In this document: positions 22,863 through 34,316 of the stretch, in pieces
Layout: each line of letters begins with the position of its first letter
How positions within the stretch are numbered: the stretch's first letter is position 1
Assembly (NCBI RefSeq): GCF_000004195.4
Contig: NC_030680.2
Location: forward strand, 142,229,545-142,293,544
Reading direction: 5' to 3'
DNA: 64,000 bases
Source: Xenopus tropicalis
Lineage: Eukaryota; Chordata; Amphibia; Anura; Pipidae
Made by a program: the position numbers and the translations under genes
Notes under the pieces: model-generated
What the model saw: the letters and a program-made list of their open reading frames with translations, nothing else
The model's database searches: none
What the model was told of the DNA's origin: nothing

Positions 22863-23697
22863 TGCGTGATTTGGATCTCTATTCCTTAAGTCTACTGAAA
22901 AATCAATAAAACATTAATTAAACCCAATAGGGCTGTTCTGCCCCCAATAAGGGGTAATTATATCTTAGTTGGGATCAAGTACAAGGTACTGTTTTATTAT
23001 TACAGAGAAAAGGGAATCATTTAACCATGAAATAAACCCAATAGGGCTGTTCTGCCCCAATAAGGGGTAATTATATCTTAGTTGGGATCAAGTACAGGTA
23101 CTGTTTTATTATTACAGAGAAAAGGGAATCATTTAACCATTAAATAAACCCAATAGGGCTGTTCTGCCCCCAATAAGGGGTAATTATATCTTAGTTGGGA
23201 TCAAGTACAGGTACTGTTTTATTATTACAGAGAAGGGGGAATCATTTAACCATTAAATAAACCCAATAGGGCTGTTCTGCCCCAATAAGGGGTAATTATA
23301 TCTTAGTTGGGATCAAGTACAGGTACTGTTTTATTATTACAGAGAAAAGGGAATCATTTAACCATTAAATAAACCCAATAGGGCTGTTCTGCCCCCAATA
23401 AGGGGTAATTATATCTTAGTTGGGATCAAGTACAGGTACTGTTTTATTATTACAGAGAAAAGGGAATCATTTAACCATTAAATAAACCCAATAGGGCTGT
23501 TCTGCCCCCAATAAGGGGTAATTATATCTTAGTTGGGATCAAGTACAAGGTACTGTTTTATTATTACAGAGAAAAAGGAAATCAGTTTTAAAATTCTGAA
23601 TTATTTGATTAAAATGGAGTCTATGGGAGACGGGCTTTCCATAATTCAAAGCTTTCTGGATAACGGGTTTCCGGATAATGGATCCCATACCTGTAAT
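22863..23697 (+). repeat. ACAGGTATGGGA-family MITE with internal 113-bp array (6 copies)
   Basis: Left part starts TGCGTGATTTGGATCTC (outermost terminus missing). Six 112-113-bp units have GGGGTAATT at about 22951, 23063, 23177, 23288, 23401 and 23514. The complete right end is TTTCCGGATAATGGATCCCA to CCTGT at 23697. Same family as 2.7 and 38.0 kb. Confidence 0.88.
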
Positions 23698-24495
23698 TGT
23701 CTCTTTAGACAAAACAGGGGGAAAATAAAAATGGTAATACTGTGGCTTTTAAAAATATCACATAGCCAAGAGCCTGTCCCTTCCCAAGGGGAAAGGAATG
23801 TTCTATAAAGAGGCCACAAAAGGCAACAGTGACTTAGAGCCGCCATGGCTGTAAAAGTAGATTAAAAAAAGCACATCCAGCGAATTGTTGTTCACCTTTG
23901 CCGGCCTGAAACATACATCACAGAAGGGAACGGCCGGGCCGGATCCAGTATTTAAGGGATTTATCAGCTGCCGTGCCATGATACAAACAGACTTTTTCAC
24001 ACAGACAGAAATCTCTTCTGCGCCTGAGAGTTTCTAAATGGTGCGTTTAAAGCTGGGAGAGCCGTAATTCCAAGAGACAGTTGCAGCCAGTGCCAGAAGC
24101 AGATGTAATGTTCACAGTATGTCATAAACCAATAAAAATAATGTTTTGCGATCTTTCAAAGTGTGTGCTCAGCAATAAAAAGCCTAGTGGTGATGGATTG
24201 GGATAAGTAAATAAACCGTTTAAAGGGCAAACAAACAAAAGCAACGTATGTTTTTTTGCAACTTACAGCTAGAAGTCATATCACGTTTAATAGAAAAGCC
24301 AATTTAGTTCCGTCTGGAGAAAAGATAACGCTTTCTGCCATTATTTCTTTAGGTTTAATGGGCAATTCTAAAGTTTAATTTTCTCCCATATCTGCCCTTA
24401 TATAGTACCCATTGCCTTACATGTGTCTTGCCATTTTTATTGCCCTCTGCTGCTTACACCCTTGGGAATCTCAGTGCATTGTGCCTTTGTGCATT
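23698..24495. other. No gene recognised
   Basis: Unique-looking DNA. 24.35-24.5 kb leads into the 247-bp duplication. Confidence 0.4.
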
Positions 24496-25270
24496 GAGCT
24501 TTCAGAAGGAGCCAGCGCTACACATTAGAACTGCTTTCAGCTAACCTATTGTTTCTCCTACTCCCATGTAACTGGAGGAGTCCCAAGCCGGACTTGGATT
24601 TCTTACTATTGAGTGCTATTCTGATACCTACTGGGAGCTGCTATCTTGCTCCCTTCCCATTGTTCTGCTGATCGGCTGCTGGGGGTGAGGGGGGGGGGGA
24701 TATCACTCCAACTTGCAGCGCAGCAGTAAAGTGTGCCTGAGTCTGAGCTTTCAGAAGGAGCCAGCGCTACACATTAGAACTGCTTTCAGCTAACCTATTG
24801 TTTCTCCTACTCCCATGTAACTGGAGGAGTCCCAAGCCGGACTTGGATTTCTTACTATTGAGTGCTATTCTGATACCTACTGGGAGCTGCTATCTTGCTC
24901 CCTTCCCATTGTTCTGCTGATCGGCTGCTGGGGGTGAGGGGGGGGTATCACTCCAACTTGCAGCGCAGCAGTAAAGTGTGCCTGAGTCTGAGCTTTCAGA
25001 AGGAGCCAGCACTACACATTAGAACTGCTTTCACCTAACCTATTGTTTCTCCTACTCCCATGTAACTGGAGGAGTCCCAAGCCGGACTTGGATTTCTTAC
25101 TATTGAGTGCTATTCTGATACCTACTGGAAGCTGCTATCTTGCTCCCTTCCCATTGTTCTGCTGATCGGCTGCTGGGGGTGAGGGGGGGGGGTATCACTC
25201 CAACTTGCAGCGCAGCAGTAAAGTGTGCCTGAGTCTGAGCTTTCAGAAGGAGCCACCACTACACAATAGC
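24496..25270. repeat. 245-249-bp tandem triplication
   Basis: GAGCTTTCAGAAGGAGCCAG recurs at 24496, 24745, 24990 and 25237. This gives three almost identical units of 249, 245 and 247 bp plus about 30 bp of a fourth. Differences are confined to a G-run of variable length and a few substitutions. Confidence 0.93.
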
Positions 25271-25924
25271 ATAATAGCAAAACCTGTTTTTCCCTGCTTG
25301 GGTGCTATTCTCACATCTACCACCAGGTGGATTTTAGCAATCCAAGTGATTTTTGAACTCCATTTGTTGTCTACAGTGCTTCTCTGGCCTTCAGGAAAGG
25401 TGTTTTTTGGCAAGGAAATGGAGTCTGGGGTGTCAAAAATCAATGTATTCAATGTTTTTGTGGCTGAAGTTCTCACTGCTTCTCTCTGTATTTAATGTAT
25501 TTTTGGTGCCACTACCTAATGTCTCTCACTTTATTTATTGTATTTTGGGTGCCACTACTTCTGCCCCTCACTGTATAATTTATTTATAATCTGGAGTTAT
25601 CATTTAAAGAAGTCAATGTACCATTATTTACAAGAGTATACTCTGTGTATATAGCCTTGACTGTACAATGCACATGGGGCAGTTTTTTCTGCAGTGTATT
25701 TTAGCTGGAGAGAAATGCCTGATACCACCCAAAATTATTGGGCAGCAGTATGGGCAGTTTTGCCTATTTACCGCCTTCAGGGCAGTACCAGCAGTGCTAT
25801 TAGCCCATGGAGGCATCAGAGGTGTCAGCGAGCTGCCATCTTGTTACCTGCCCATTGTTTTGCTGATGGACTTTGAAAAAACCTGTTTTCCCGTAACAAT
25901 GTTTCCTTAATTTTGCATATTGAC
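25271..25924. other. No gene recognised
   Basis: Continuation of the sequence next to the triplication. A repeated motif GTGCCACTA near 25.5 kb suggests an old dispersed repeat. Small frames overlap on both strands without recognisable domains. Confidence 0.35.
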
Positions 25925-26072
25925 AGCTCAGATTTATATTTGTCATACAAATTGTCGCAAAGTACGGAAAAGTCGCACAAATTCAGGAAAATATTGCAGA
26001 AAAGTTGTAAACTTTAGAAAACATACCAAATTTTTTTAATCAGACCTGTGGTGCTTTGATAAAGGGGCCCCT
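25925..26072 (-). repeat. GGGGCC-ended MITE fragment
   Basis: Right end GATAAAGGGGCCCCT and motifs TTGTCGCAAAGTACGG and AAAAGTCGCACAAATT mirror the 4.6- and 34.3-kb elements on the other strand. Left boundary approximate. Confidence 0.55.
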
Positions 26073-27174
26073 AGATGCCATTTGTCACACAGCAGTTTTT
26101 ATATTTCATTTCGGCGCTGTATCGAATGACAACAGATAAGGATTCGGTTCCTCCCACGTTTGTGCCTCTGAAAGCAGATTATTTTGCCGAGCATTTCCCT
26201 GTAGCTGGTGCCCCTGGAAGGCCAGATGTTAAGTACTTAGTTAAATGTTGTTTAACAGCCGTTTCCAACACAATCATCAGAGCCAACGTGTTCCCTTTCC
26301 TTATAATTACTGTTTCTGCTGAAAATCCACTAACACCTTATGCCATTAACCTTTGCGAGCGCCAGTCCTTGCCGGAGCGGGGAGATCCCTCCGGCTACAG
26401 AGAAGTATTTCCACCGACGGAGAAGCTGATCCATCCAATTCCTCTCTCTCGCCTCCCATTGCATAATCTCACGCCTCTCCTTCTTTTCAATTTCTGTGCC
26501 TTTCGCTGTCACCGTGTTGTGATTTATCGAGCGCTCACGTTTAATTCTCGGTTCCCTGGTGAAGACCGACGGTGCAGGTCTGATCATAGGTCAGCCGCAC
26601 TTACTTATTCCAGGAGACTTCAATCTCCATATGGATAGGACCTCTGACTCCGAGCACAGGAGAGAGAGTGTATTACAAGATTTCCCAGAGATACCCGGCT
26701 CCTCGCTCGCAGGACACCGAAGGTCGTGTCTCTGTTTTATTTCACTCCTCTGGATTCTCATTAAAAGGTTTATTGAATTATCTGATGTTCTGAAACCCAT
26801 CTCTCTTAATAGATGCAACAACCACTTGCTCTAAAGTTGCACTTCTCATCATTGCTTGGTGCCCTGACCTCTGTATATATAAATTTATAAACTTAATGAT
26901 CAAGAAGACACACATTGTATTGGCTGATATGACTATCCATTTAGATCAGGCTTGATAGATCTGGATCTCACCCATTTCCCATTGGAATAAATGGTGTGAA
27001 GCATTGATATACTCCAGTCCTTTTGTATAAGCTGTAGCGCTGGTTATTGAAAGCATTTGGTACTGTGTTTCCCATAATTCCTTTTTATCTCAGAATCAGA
27101 TTTCTGTTTGGTGCTACATGGGGTATATAGGAGGCTTCAGAACCCACACAAAGACACGAAAGTGCATAAAAGTG
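26073..27174. other. Unique DNA with an unexplained 187-codon frame
   Basis: A + strand frame of 187 codons (26075-26638) lies in non-repetitive sequence. I see no signal peptide, domain or motif, and the opposite strand also holds open frames over the same stretch. No splice or promoter evidence. Could be chance, or conserved non-coding DNA near tafa4. Confidence 0.3.
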
Positions 27175-27182
27175 CAAACAGA

Positions 27183-28278
27183 CCAGTGGCATAACTAGAT
27201 ATTACTGGGTCCCACAGCAAATTCACCAGACCAGTGGCGTAACTAGCTATTACTGGGTCCCACAGCAAAGTCACCAGACCAGTGGCATAACTAGATATTA
27301 CTGGGTCCCGCAGCAAATTCACCAGACCAGTGGCATAACTAGATATTACTGGGTCCCACAGCAAAGTCACCAGACCAGTGGCGTAACTAGATATTACTGG
27401 GTCCCACAGCAAAGTCACCAGACCAGTGGCATAACTAGATATTACTGGGTCCCACAGCAAATTCACCAGACCAGTGGTGTAACTAGATATTACTGGGTCC
27501 CGCAGCAAAGTCACCAGACCAGTGGCGTAACTAGATATTACTGGGTCCCGCAGCAAATTCACCAGACCAGTGGCGTAACTAGATATTACTGGGTCCCACA
27601 GCAAAGTCACCAGACCAGTGGCATAACTAGATATTACTGGGTCCCACAGCAAATTCACCAGACCAGTGGCGTAACTAGATATTACTGGGTCCCACAGCAA
27701 ATTCACCAGACCAGTGGCATAACTAGATATTACTGGGTCCCACAGCAAAGTCACCAGACCAGTGGCGTAACTAGATATTACTGGGTCCCACAGCAAAGTC
27801 ACCAGACCAGTGGCGTAACTAGATATTACTGGGTCCCACAGCAAAGTCACCAGACCAGTGGCGTAACTAGATATTACTGGGTCCCGCAGCAAATTCACCA
27901 GACCAGTGGCGTAACTAGATATTACTGGGTCCCGCAGCAAATTCACCAGACCAGTGGCGTAACTAGATATTACTGGGTCCCACAGCAAAGTCACCAGACC
28001 AGTGGCGTAACTAGATATTACTGGGTCCCACAGCAAAGTCACCAGACCAGTGGCGTAACTAGATATTACTGGGTCCCACAGCAAAGTCACCAGACCAGTG
28101 GCGTAACTAGATATTACTGGGTCCCACAGCAAAGTCACCAGACCAGTGGCGTAACTAGATATTACTGGGTCCCGCAGCAAATTCACCAGACCAGTGGCGT
28201 AACTAGATATTACTGGGTCCCGCAGCAAATTCACCAGACCAGTGGCATAACTAGATATTACTGGGTCCCACAGCAAAT
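27183..28278. repeat. 48-bp minisatellite, about 23 copies
   Basis: Unit CCAGTGGCGTAACTAGATAT plus TACTGGGTCCCACAGCAAA and TTCACCAGA, with variants GCG/GCA, CCACAG/CCGCAG and AAATTC/AAAGTC. Because 48 is a multiple of 3 it produces a spurious 396-codon - strand frame with a 16-residue repeat. Confidence 0.96.
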
Positions 28279-28690
28279 TCAATCTGGGGCCTCGACACAT
28301 GTGTTGACCAATTATACCAAGATACATTGAAATATATAAATTAGGGCCTTACTTGGCCCTCTACCCTCCTGGATGCCCCTGTGACTGCAAAGTCTGCTTA
28401 CTCTGTAGTTACGCCTAGTTTTTTACAAATTTTATTCTTTTTAAAATTTACCGGCAATGTAGCTGCTTGTAAATCTGCAATATAGTCTGCCCAGTCTGCC
28501 CAGAACCCACCCCAAACTTACCCTTCTTCTACTTCCCCGATCCTCCTTCTGACATCTGTGAAGTCACAGCCCCTCCCCTTTCATCACAGCCCTGCCCTCC
28601 TACATCACAATCCGCCCCTTTTGTCTCTTTCCCCCCCCCTGCTGGTCTGTAAATGTATTTTAAAAAGATGGCAAACCTAGTTACACCCCT
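27183..28690. mobile_element. hAT-like element with internal 48-bp array
   Basis: Ends CCAGTGGCATAACTAG and, on the other strand, AGGGGTGTAACTAGG, with flanking CAAACAGA (27175-27182) and AAAACAGA (28691-28698), 7 of 8 identical. The left part is a 48-bp tandem array (about 23 copies) of the terminal sequence itself. The right part (28280-28690) is single-copy interior. Confidence 0.75.
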
Positions 28691-28698
28691 AAAACAGA

Positions 28699-29829
28699 AT
28701 CTCCTTAAAAAAGGAAGAGCCTATGAAAAATCCTGACCACCCAGTCAGAAGACCCACAATGGCAAGATCTTTAAGGGTCCCTCTGCTCTTTATCCCCTGA
28801 CCAGAAGGCTCACAATAGCATGATTCTGAAGCCCTTCTTCTCCAGAAAACTAGAGAGGGCCCCTCTGCCCTTTATCTCTGAGCCAGGCAAAGGTATTCAG
28901 ACCCCCCATTGCCGCAAGTCTAGGGGTTGTCCCTATATCCCTACCCTCCAATCAGAAGGCCTACAAGGGTAGGGTAATCTTCAAAGACTCAATAGAGTCC
29001 CACAATATAATGTGCTCTTGGTAGGGAAAGTTGCGGGGGGAATCAGTGTGATGGCCGCACAATCCTTACTAGATCTTCGGTTCAGACGCCTGTCGCACCA
29101 AACGAAGGAAAAAATACAAAAATAAAAGTGTAAATGACAAAACAGGAGTGATAATAATTCTGCTGCTCAACGTTGGCATTCCATGTGTATAACAAGCGCC
29201 GAGATCCTTCCAATAAATATTCCCACCATTACTAATTAGCGTACAAGATTAAAGCTACTACTTGTGTGTGTCAGAGAAAGAAATAAATGAGCGTTTTAAT
29301 TAATTCTTGGTATTTTTCATAGATAATGGAATTTAATTAGTTTTAATGATGTTTTCTAGGAAGATAATTCCTCAGGTCGCTACCTAAATGTTGGTGGCCT
29401 CATATACCTCAGGTTTCCCCGGTAGTAATAGGGTCAGCCTTTTATGGGGTTTTTTGCCTTCCTCTGGATCAACTAGCAGTTAGGCAGGTTATATATAGGC
29501 ATTATTTTCAACCTAACTTACTATGTTACTATGTTACATGACTGCTACTAACTGGATCATTGTAGAACCTCCAATGTTGTGAAATACAAGTCTGACGTAA
29601 GACTCCCACCCCATGAAAAACTGTGGCCATGTTATTTCCAGTTGCTCTTCCCACAAATTCCTCAAATTCCACCATCTGAAGTTCAAATAACCGAAACCTT
29701 ACATTCTAAGGGCTTCATTATAAACACACCCGCAGTGTACAAAGTGTAATTTTGGATACAATTCCCCATGTATTTACTCACAATGCAGCACTATTGCACA
29801 CGAATAGGATGCAATTGAGATTTGCGCGT
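28699..29829. other. Unique DNA with candidate regulatory cluster
   Basis: 29180-29400 is AT-rich and has several homeodomain-type cores: ACTAATTAGC, TTTTAATTAATTC and TTTAATTAGTTTTAATG within 160 bp. It is not in any repeat that I see. The remainder shows nothing. Confidence 0.35.
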
Positions 29830-29837
29830 GCTGCACC

Positions 29838-30072
29838 CAGTGTTGGACTGAGGAGTATCTGCCATCTGGGCTCACCCTACCCCAGACGTAAGCTCCTGTT
29901 CCTTCAACACCACCCATAATCCACTGCACACAGAATACCACACTTCCTCCTTGTGGCCTTGATAGGGGTGGGAGCGCCCGCAGTTCCCAGTGGGGGAAAA
30001 AGGCCTGTGTCACAGAGGGCCACAGGGCCCACCAGTTTTTTCCTGGTGTCCCATGAACTCAGTCCGGCCCTG
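29838..30072. mobile_element. hAT-like MITE, perfect TSD GCTGCACC
   Basis: 235-bp element with ends CAGTGTTGGACTGAG and CAGGGCCGGACTGAG (other strand), flanked by GCTGCACC at 29830-29837 and 30073-30080. A diverged relative is at 47782-48033. Confidence 0.93.
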
Positions 30073-31254
30073 GCTGCACCTAATGATGACAAAGGCAGTG
30101 GGCACCCTGATATAACCACCACCTTCAGGGTGATGGTAGTTCCAGGGTTTCCTACATCAGTAATTATACTTGATTCATCATACAGACTGGGCAGATGCAA
30201 TGGTGCTTGGTGAAATTATGTGCATTTGGGGGCAAGTAGTATAAATAGCATCTATAGGTCCCCATTGCTTCCAGTTTCCATTTTTTTGAGCACCGTCAGG
30301 TTTTATATTGGTTGCCTGCTGGTTCCCTGCAGTTACATTTACAAAGAAATTCACCCAACAAAATGGCTCTCTTGCTGAAATTACTCTGTGAATATTGTGC
30401 CACCTGTGTTAGGCAGCTCTGTATTCATGAGAGGAGGGTGGGGGGAAACACTTGGGAGATGAAGAGAGCACTAAGGAGCACACTTTAACATCAGAGGTCT
30501 CAGTAACTGACCCCCATAATAGAATAAGAAATAGTGTAAAGTGTCTCGTTGTCTTGCCAGTTGGAGACACAAGTCAATAGCAGCTAATGGACCATAGGTT
30601 GGACACTGAAGATAATGGACCCCTATCACTATTAAAGGTGGTCTTCAGCAGTGGTTCTCAACCTCTGGGTTGAGAAACAGTGTCCCATCTTAAATGCACC
30701 AATAAAGAAGAAGAACAGATTTTGGGCCGGTTAGACATTGAGTGATATTACCCAGGCTATCTGAAGAATAATAGAATGCAAATGTAATCATGTACGGAAC
30801 CCTGGATGGGATCCAACTGACAACGGCACAAAATTGCTTGTTCAGGAAGAACTTGTGAATAGTAAGATAATTAATAAAACCTTGAGTAATAATACATTAT
30901 GTGAAAATAATCCCAAATATTAAGCAGGAAGCCCATAAATCATACATAAAACAGCCAGCTCGGCGGTTGCCTGAGGCTACTTCTTTACAATGCCGCAGCC
31001 AAAGACTGGGGTGAAACCATATGGAATCTAGAAAAAAAGCCGCATTTAGTCCCAAGGAATCGCTGATGACTGAATCACAGGTAACGTGCGACATCTTTTA
31101 ATGCTTCATCTTTTATTCTCTCACATAACTTTCTTCTCACTTTCGCTTCCGGCTTCGTTAGTCTACTCATTTATATTCATTGGGTGGCGCGACTGAGTTG
31201 GGTGCCGGCTCTTCTGCTATAGTGATGTTGCCCCATACATACTGGAGAATACTA
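30073..31254. other. Mostly unique DNA
   Basis: Includes the 34-bp paired hAT ends at 30649-30682 described in the findings. 30.85-31.15 kb is unique and not AT-extreme. No exon seen. Confidence 0.35.
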
Positions 31255-31262
31255 CAGATAGG

Positions 31263-31602
31263 TAGTGATGGGCGAAATGTTTCGCCAGGCATGGATTCGT
31301 GGCGAATTTCCGCGTTTTGTCATTGGGGGATTGTTTCGCGAAACGGCTGAAAAAATTTGCCGCAGAAAAATTCGCCACACGTCCAAAAATTGTCTCGGGC
31401 GACAAAAGAATAGCCGCACGACAAAAGAATAGCCGCACGACAAAAGAATAGCCGCGGGCGACAAAAGAATAGCTGCGGAGAACAATTTTTTTTGATGCAC
31501 GACATTTTCAGCGTTTTGCGAATTTTTCGCCATTTTGCGAATCTTTTGAAAGATTTGCACATTTTTCGGCGAATCGAAACGGGACAGATTCGCTCATCAC
31601 TA
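31263..31602. mobile_element. TAGTGATG-family hAT-like MITE with a short internal array
   Basis: Ends TAGTGATGGGCGAAATG and TAGTGATGAGCGAATCTG (other strand), flanks CAGATAGG and TAGATAGG (7 of 8). The interior has about four copies of a 20-bp unit (GACAAAAGAATAGCCGCAC), the same unit that is expanded to hundreds of bp in the copy at 56.0 kb. Confidence 0.88.
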
Positions 31603-31775
31603 TAGATAGGGACACAAGGAGATAATCACAGAAAAATGGCATTTTATTTTGAATTGGAATGTATTTTGTTAAATCCTGTTATAAAAAATAGAAAGAAAAT
31701 GTCAATAGGTGTAAAAGAAAAAGATAATGACATTGTAATTGTGCAAATTGTGTAATAATAAGTGAGGGACCTCTC

Positions 31776-32086
31776 TTAAGGTGGCCGTACACCTTCAGAT
31801 CTGCTCGCTTGGCGATGTTGCCTACGGGTGGGCGATATCGGAGAATCCAGGCTAATTCGATCGTTTGGCCCTACGAGGGGTATAGGCACAGTCGCATCAA
31901 TGAGCCGATGCGGTCCCCAATCCGACTAGATTTTTTAACCTGCCCGATCGATATCTGGCCGATTTCAGGCCAGATATCGGTCAGGCAGGCCTGTCGGTAG
32001 TGCCCATACACGGGGCAATTAGCTGCCGAATCGGTCTAAGGGACCCATATCAGCAACTAGAATCTGCCCGTGTATGGGGACCTTTA
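31776..32086. repeat. AAGGTGGCCATACAC-family MITE
   Basis: Ends TTAAGGTGGCCGTACAC and, on the other strand, TAAAGGTCCCCATACACGG. Interior inverted repeats such as CGATATCTGGCC and GGCCAGATATCG. Target site probably TTAA-like. Confidence 0.75.
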
Positions 32087-34316
32087 GACCAACGGGAAAA
32101 GATGTTGGGTGATATTCGGTGGCAAGGTGGCACCAAGTTGCCTTAAATTTGCCCCCATTCCAGCTTTTAAAATAAAAAAACTGCATTTTTGCAAGTGATT
32201 TTAGGCAATTATGACCTGAAAATGTGGCTGCCCCTTATTCATGGCCTTATCACGAGGGGCTGATTGAGCTTTGCCCCTATTTTGGGGCACCGCACTTGGG
32301 ACTGTACTGCATTTGCTCTTACCGGTGGAACACTAAGTGGCAAATCTATTCATCTTTGAGTTTGTGGCAAAATCTTACTCAACAAGTTAATCCATTTGCC
32401 CCTATGAGTAGAATGTAGTTAAGAACTCTGAGAACTTTGACCTAAGAGCAGCTACAGGGCAACAGGCTGGAGATCTGTAATAAGTCAAATCAAATGGACT
32501 TGCTGGTTTTTTCTATAAGTATAATGCAGTTAAGACTTTGGTACAGGAGCAGCTACAGCTACAGGCTGGAGATCTGTAGAAATAAGTCAAATCAACTGGA
32601 ACTGAAGATGTTTCTTCGAGAAAAACATAGCAAGTTTAGTTGATTTGACTTATTACTACAGATATACCATGACTTGGATGAAGGAGAACCTTCACAGACA
32701 TACAACAGGCTGGGGACTCTACATTTTTCTTCTTATATTGGGATCATTTTCCCTCTGTCTATCAAAACATTTCCTTGGTGGGTGACTCCTCATGGATAAC
32801 AATCACAGGAGAAAGTGGAATAAGGGGGATGGACAGCATAGAGAGAATTCAGTGGAGGAATTATGTGAGGCACTTGCCATCACAATAGCCCTGAACTAAA
32901 TGGAAGGCAAGGCCAATTGCAATGTACACAAAACTTTTGGCATCTCTTGTTTGATACTAATGTTGTCGACAAGTTGTCATAACTCAAAACTGCGGGATTG
33001 GACCCTCAGTTCTATCCCAATATAACTTGTTTCCATAATCCATTTGGCACTGCACTGATCATGGGACAATGTCCATCACTGAAGGAACTCTTGATGATAT
33101 AAGTACAGCTCCATGTCCCTGATATGGGGCTTTATCTTCCTGATGAGATAATGATTGAATTCTGGGCAGGTTTAGGCAGGTTTAGGCCTTATTCTATATA
33201 AAAGAAAATTGTATATGCCAATGGCATGGGACAAACCAACTATGAACAGAATAACCATTCTAAAAAGGACTTACTGTAGAGTAGGGCAGAGAGGGGAATA
33301 TGGATGGAGATACCAACCCTGTAGGTGCTCCCTTTTAAGTGAATAGCATTGGTAAAATAAAATAAAATATTATTAAATGATATAATATAGATATTGTTAG
33401 TTTTTATATCATTAGTATCTGAGCCAGACATATAAAGATTGATAAAGAAGCTGCCGGGGGTCCTAATAGTGGTCTTGACTGATGGACGTATCAACATATG
33501 TGTGCAAAACAGATCATATTCCTGTAATGGGGGTAAAGAAGGCAGGCTCTAAGAACCTTTGGATGTGATACTTTCTGTACTTTCTGTTTATTCCACTGGT
33601 CCCAGGATCCCACCAATAGTGAATAGATGTTACAATGATTTGTAGCTCATCAAGAACTGGAAGACCACAAGTTGAGGGCCCCTTCTTTATACACAGCAGG
33701 ACTGACTCTGGCCTATGGGACTTCATCTTTGGAAGGGACGGAGGGTTAAAAGGAGTGCAGTCTGGGTAACACTCATAAATCTGATTAGAATTTACAATGC
33801 TGTACCTTATATACCATCTGTGGTATCTAGAACTGTTGGCCTGGGGATCTCACTAAGCAAGACAACTGTGAATGATTGTACCTCTCTGTTTGGGTTCCCA
33901 ACATTGGGTAGAACCATCATCTCTGCCTCTGACCTGGCTGCTACAGGTGCCAGAATAGCTGATATACATACATTCCTGCTGTTGGAAAAGTTATGTACTT
34001 ACGATCCTCACCATTTCACTGTGTCAGAAGGATGATTTGCAGCTGAAGCCACTTCAGCTTCCCGTCTGGCCAGTGATATTTTAAATTGAAAACTGACATT
34101 TAGCAAACGAAGCTGCGTCCCTACGCTGCCCATAAATTCCTCCTGTAAATCTCACCCTGCAATAAATCACTGCAATTTCAATTTTCAGTTTAAATCAGTG
34201 GAAATTGGGAAGTTAACTGGGTTCCATAACCGACTAATGTGGGCGAGAGAGAGAGTCATTCCCAGCAGCTATAGTCATTTGTACTGAAACCTAAAGTGAT
34301 AACTGCACAACTATAT
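32087..34316. other. No gene recognised; small local duplication
   Basis: A segment with AGCAGCTACAG, CAGGCTGGAGATCTGTA and AATAAGTCAAATCAA occurs twice (about 32450 and 32550). Short frames such as 33715-34035 (106 codons) have no recognised similarity. Otherwise unique. Confidence 0.35.

Noticed and set aside
27137..28327. 396-codon - strand frame with a 16-residue repeat
   Set aside because: Product of the 48-bp array inside a hAT-like element.
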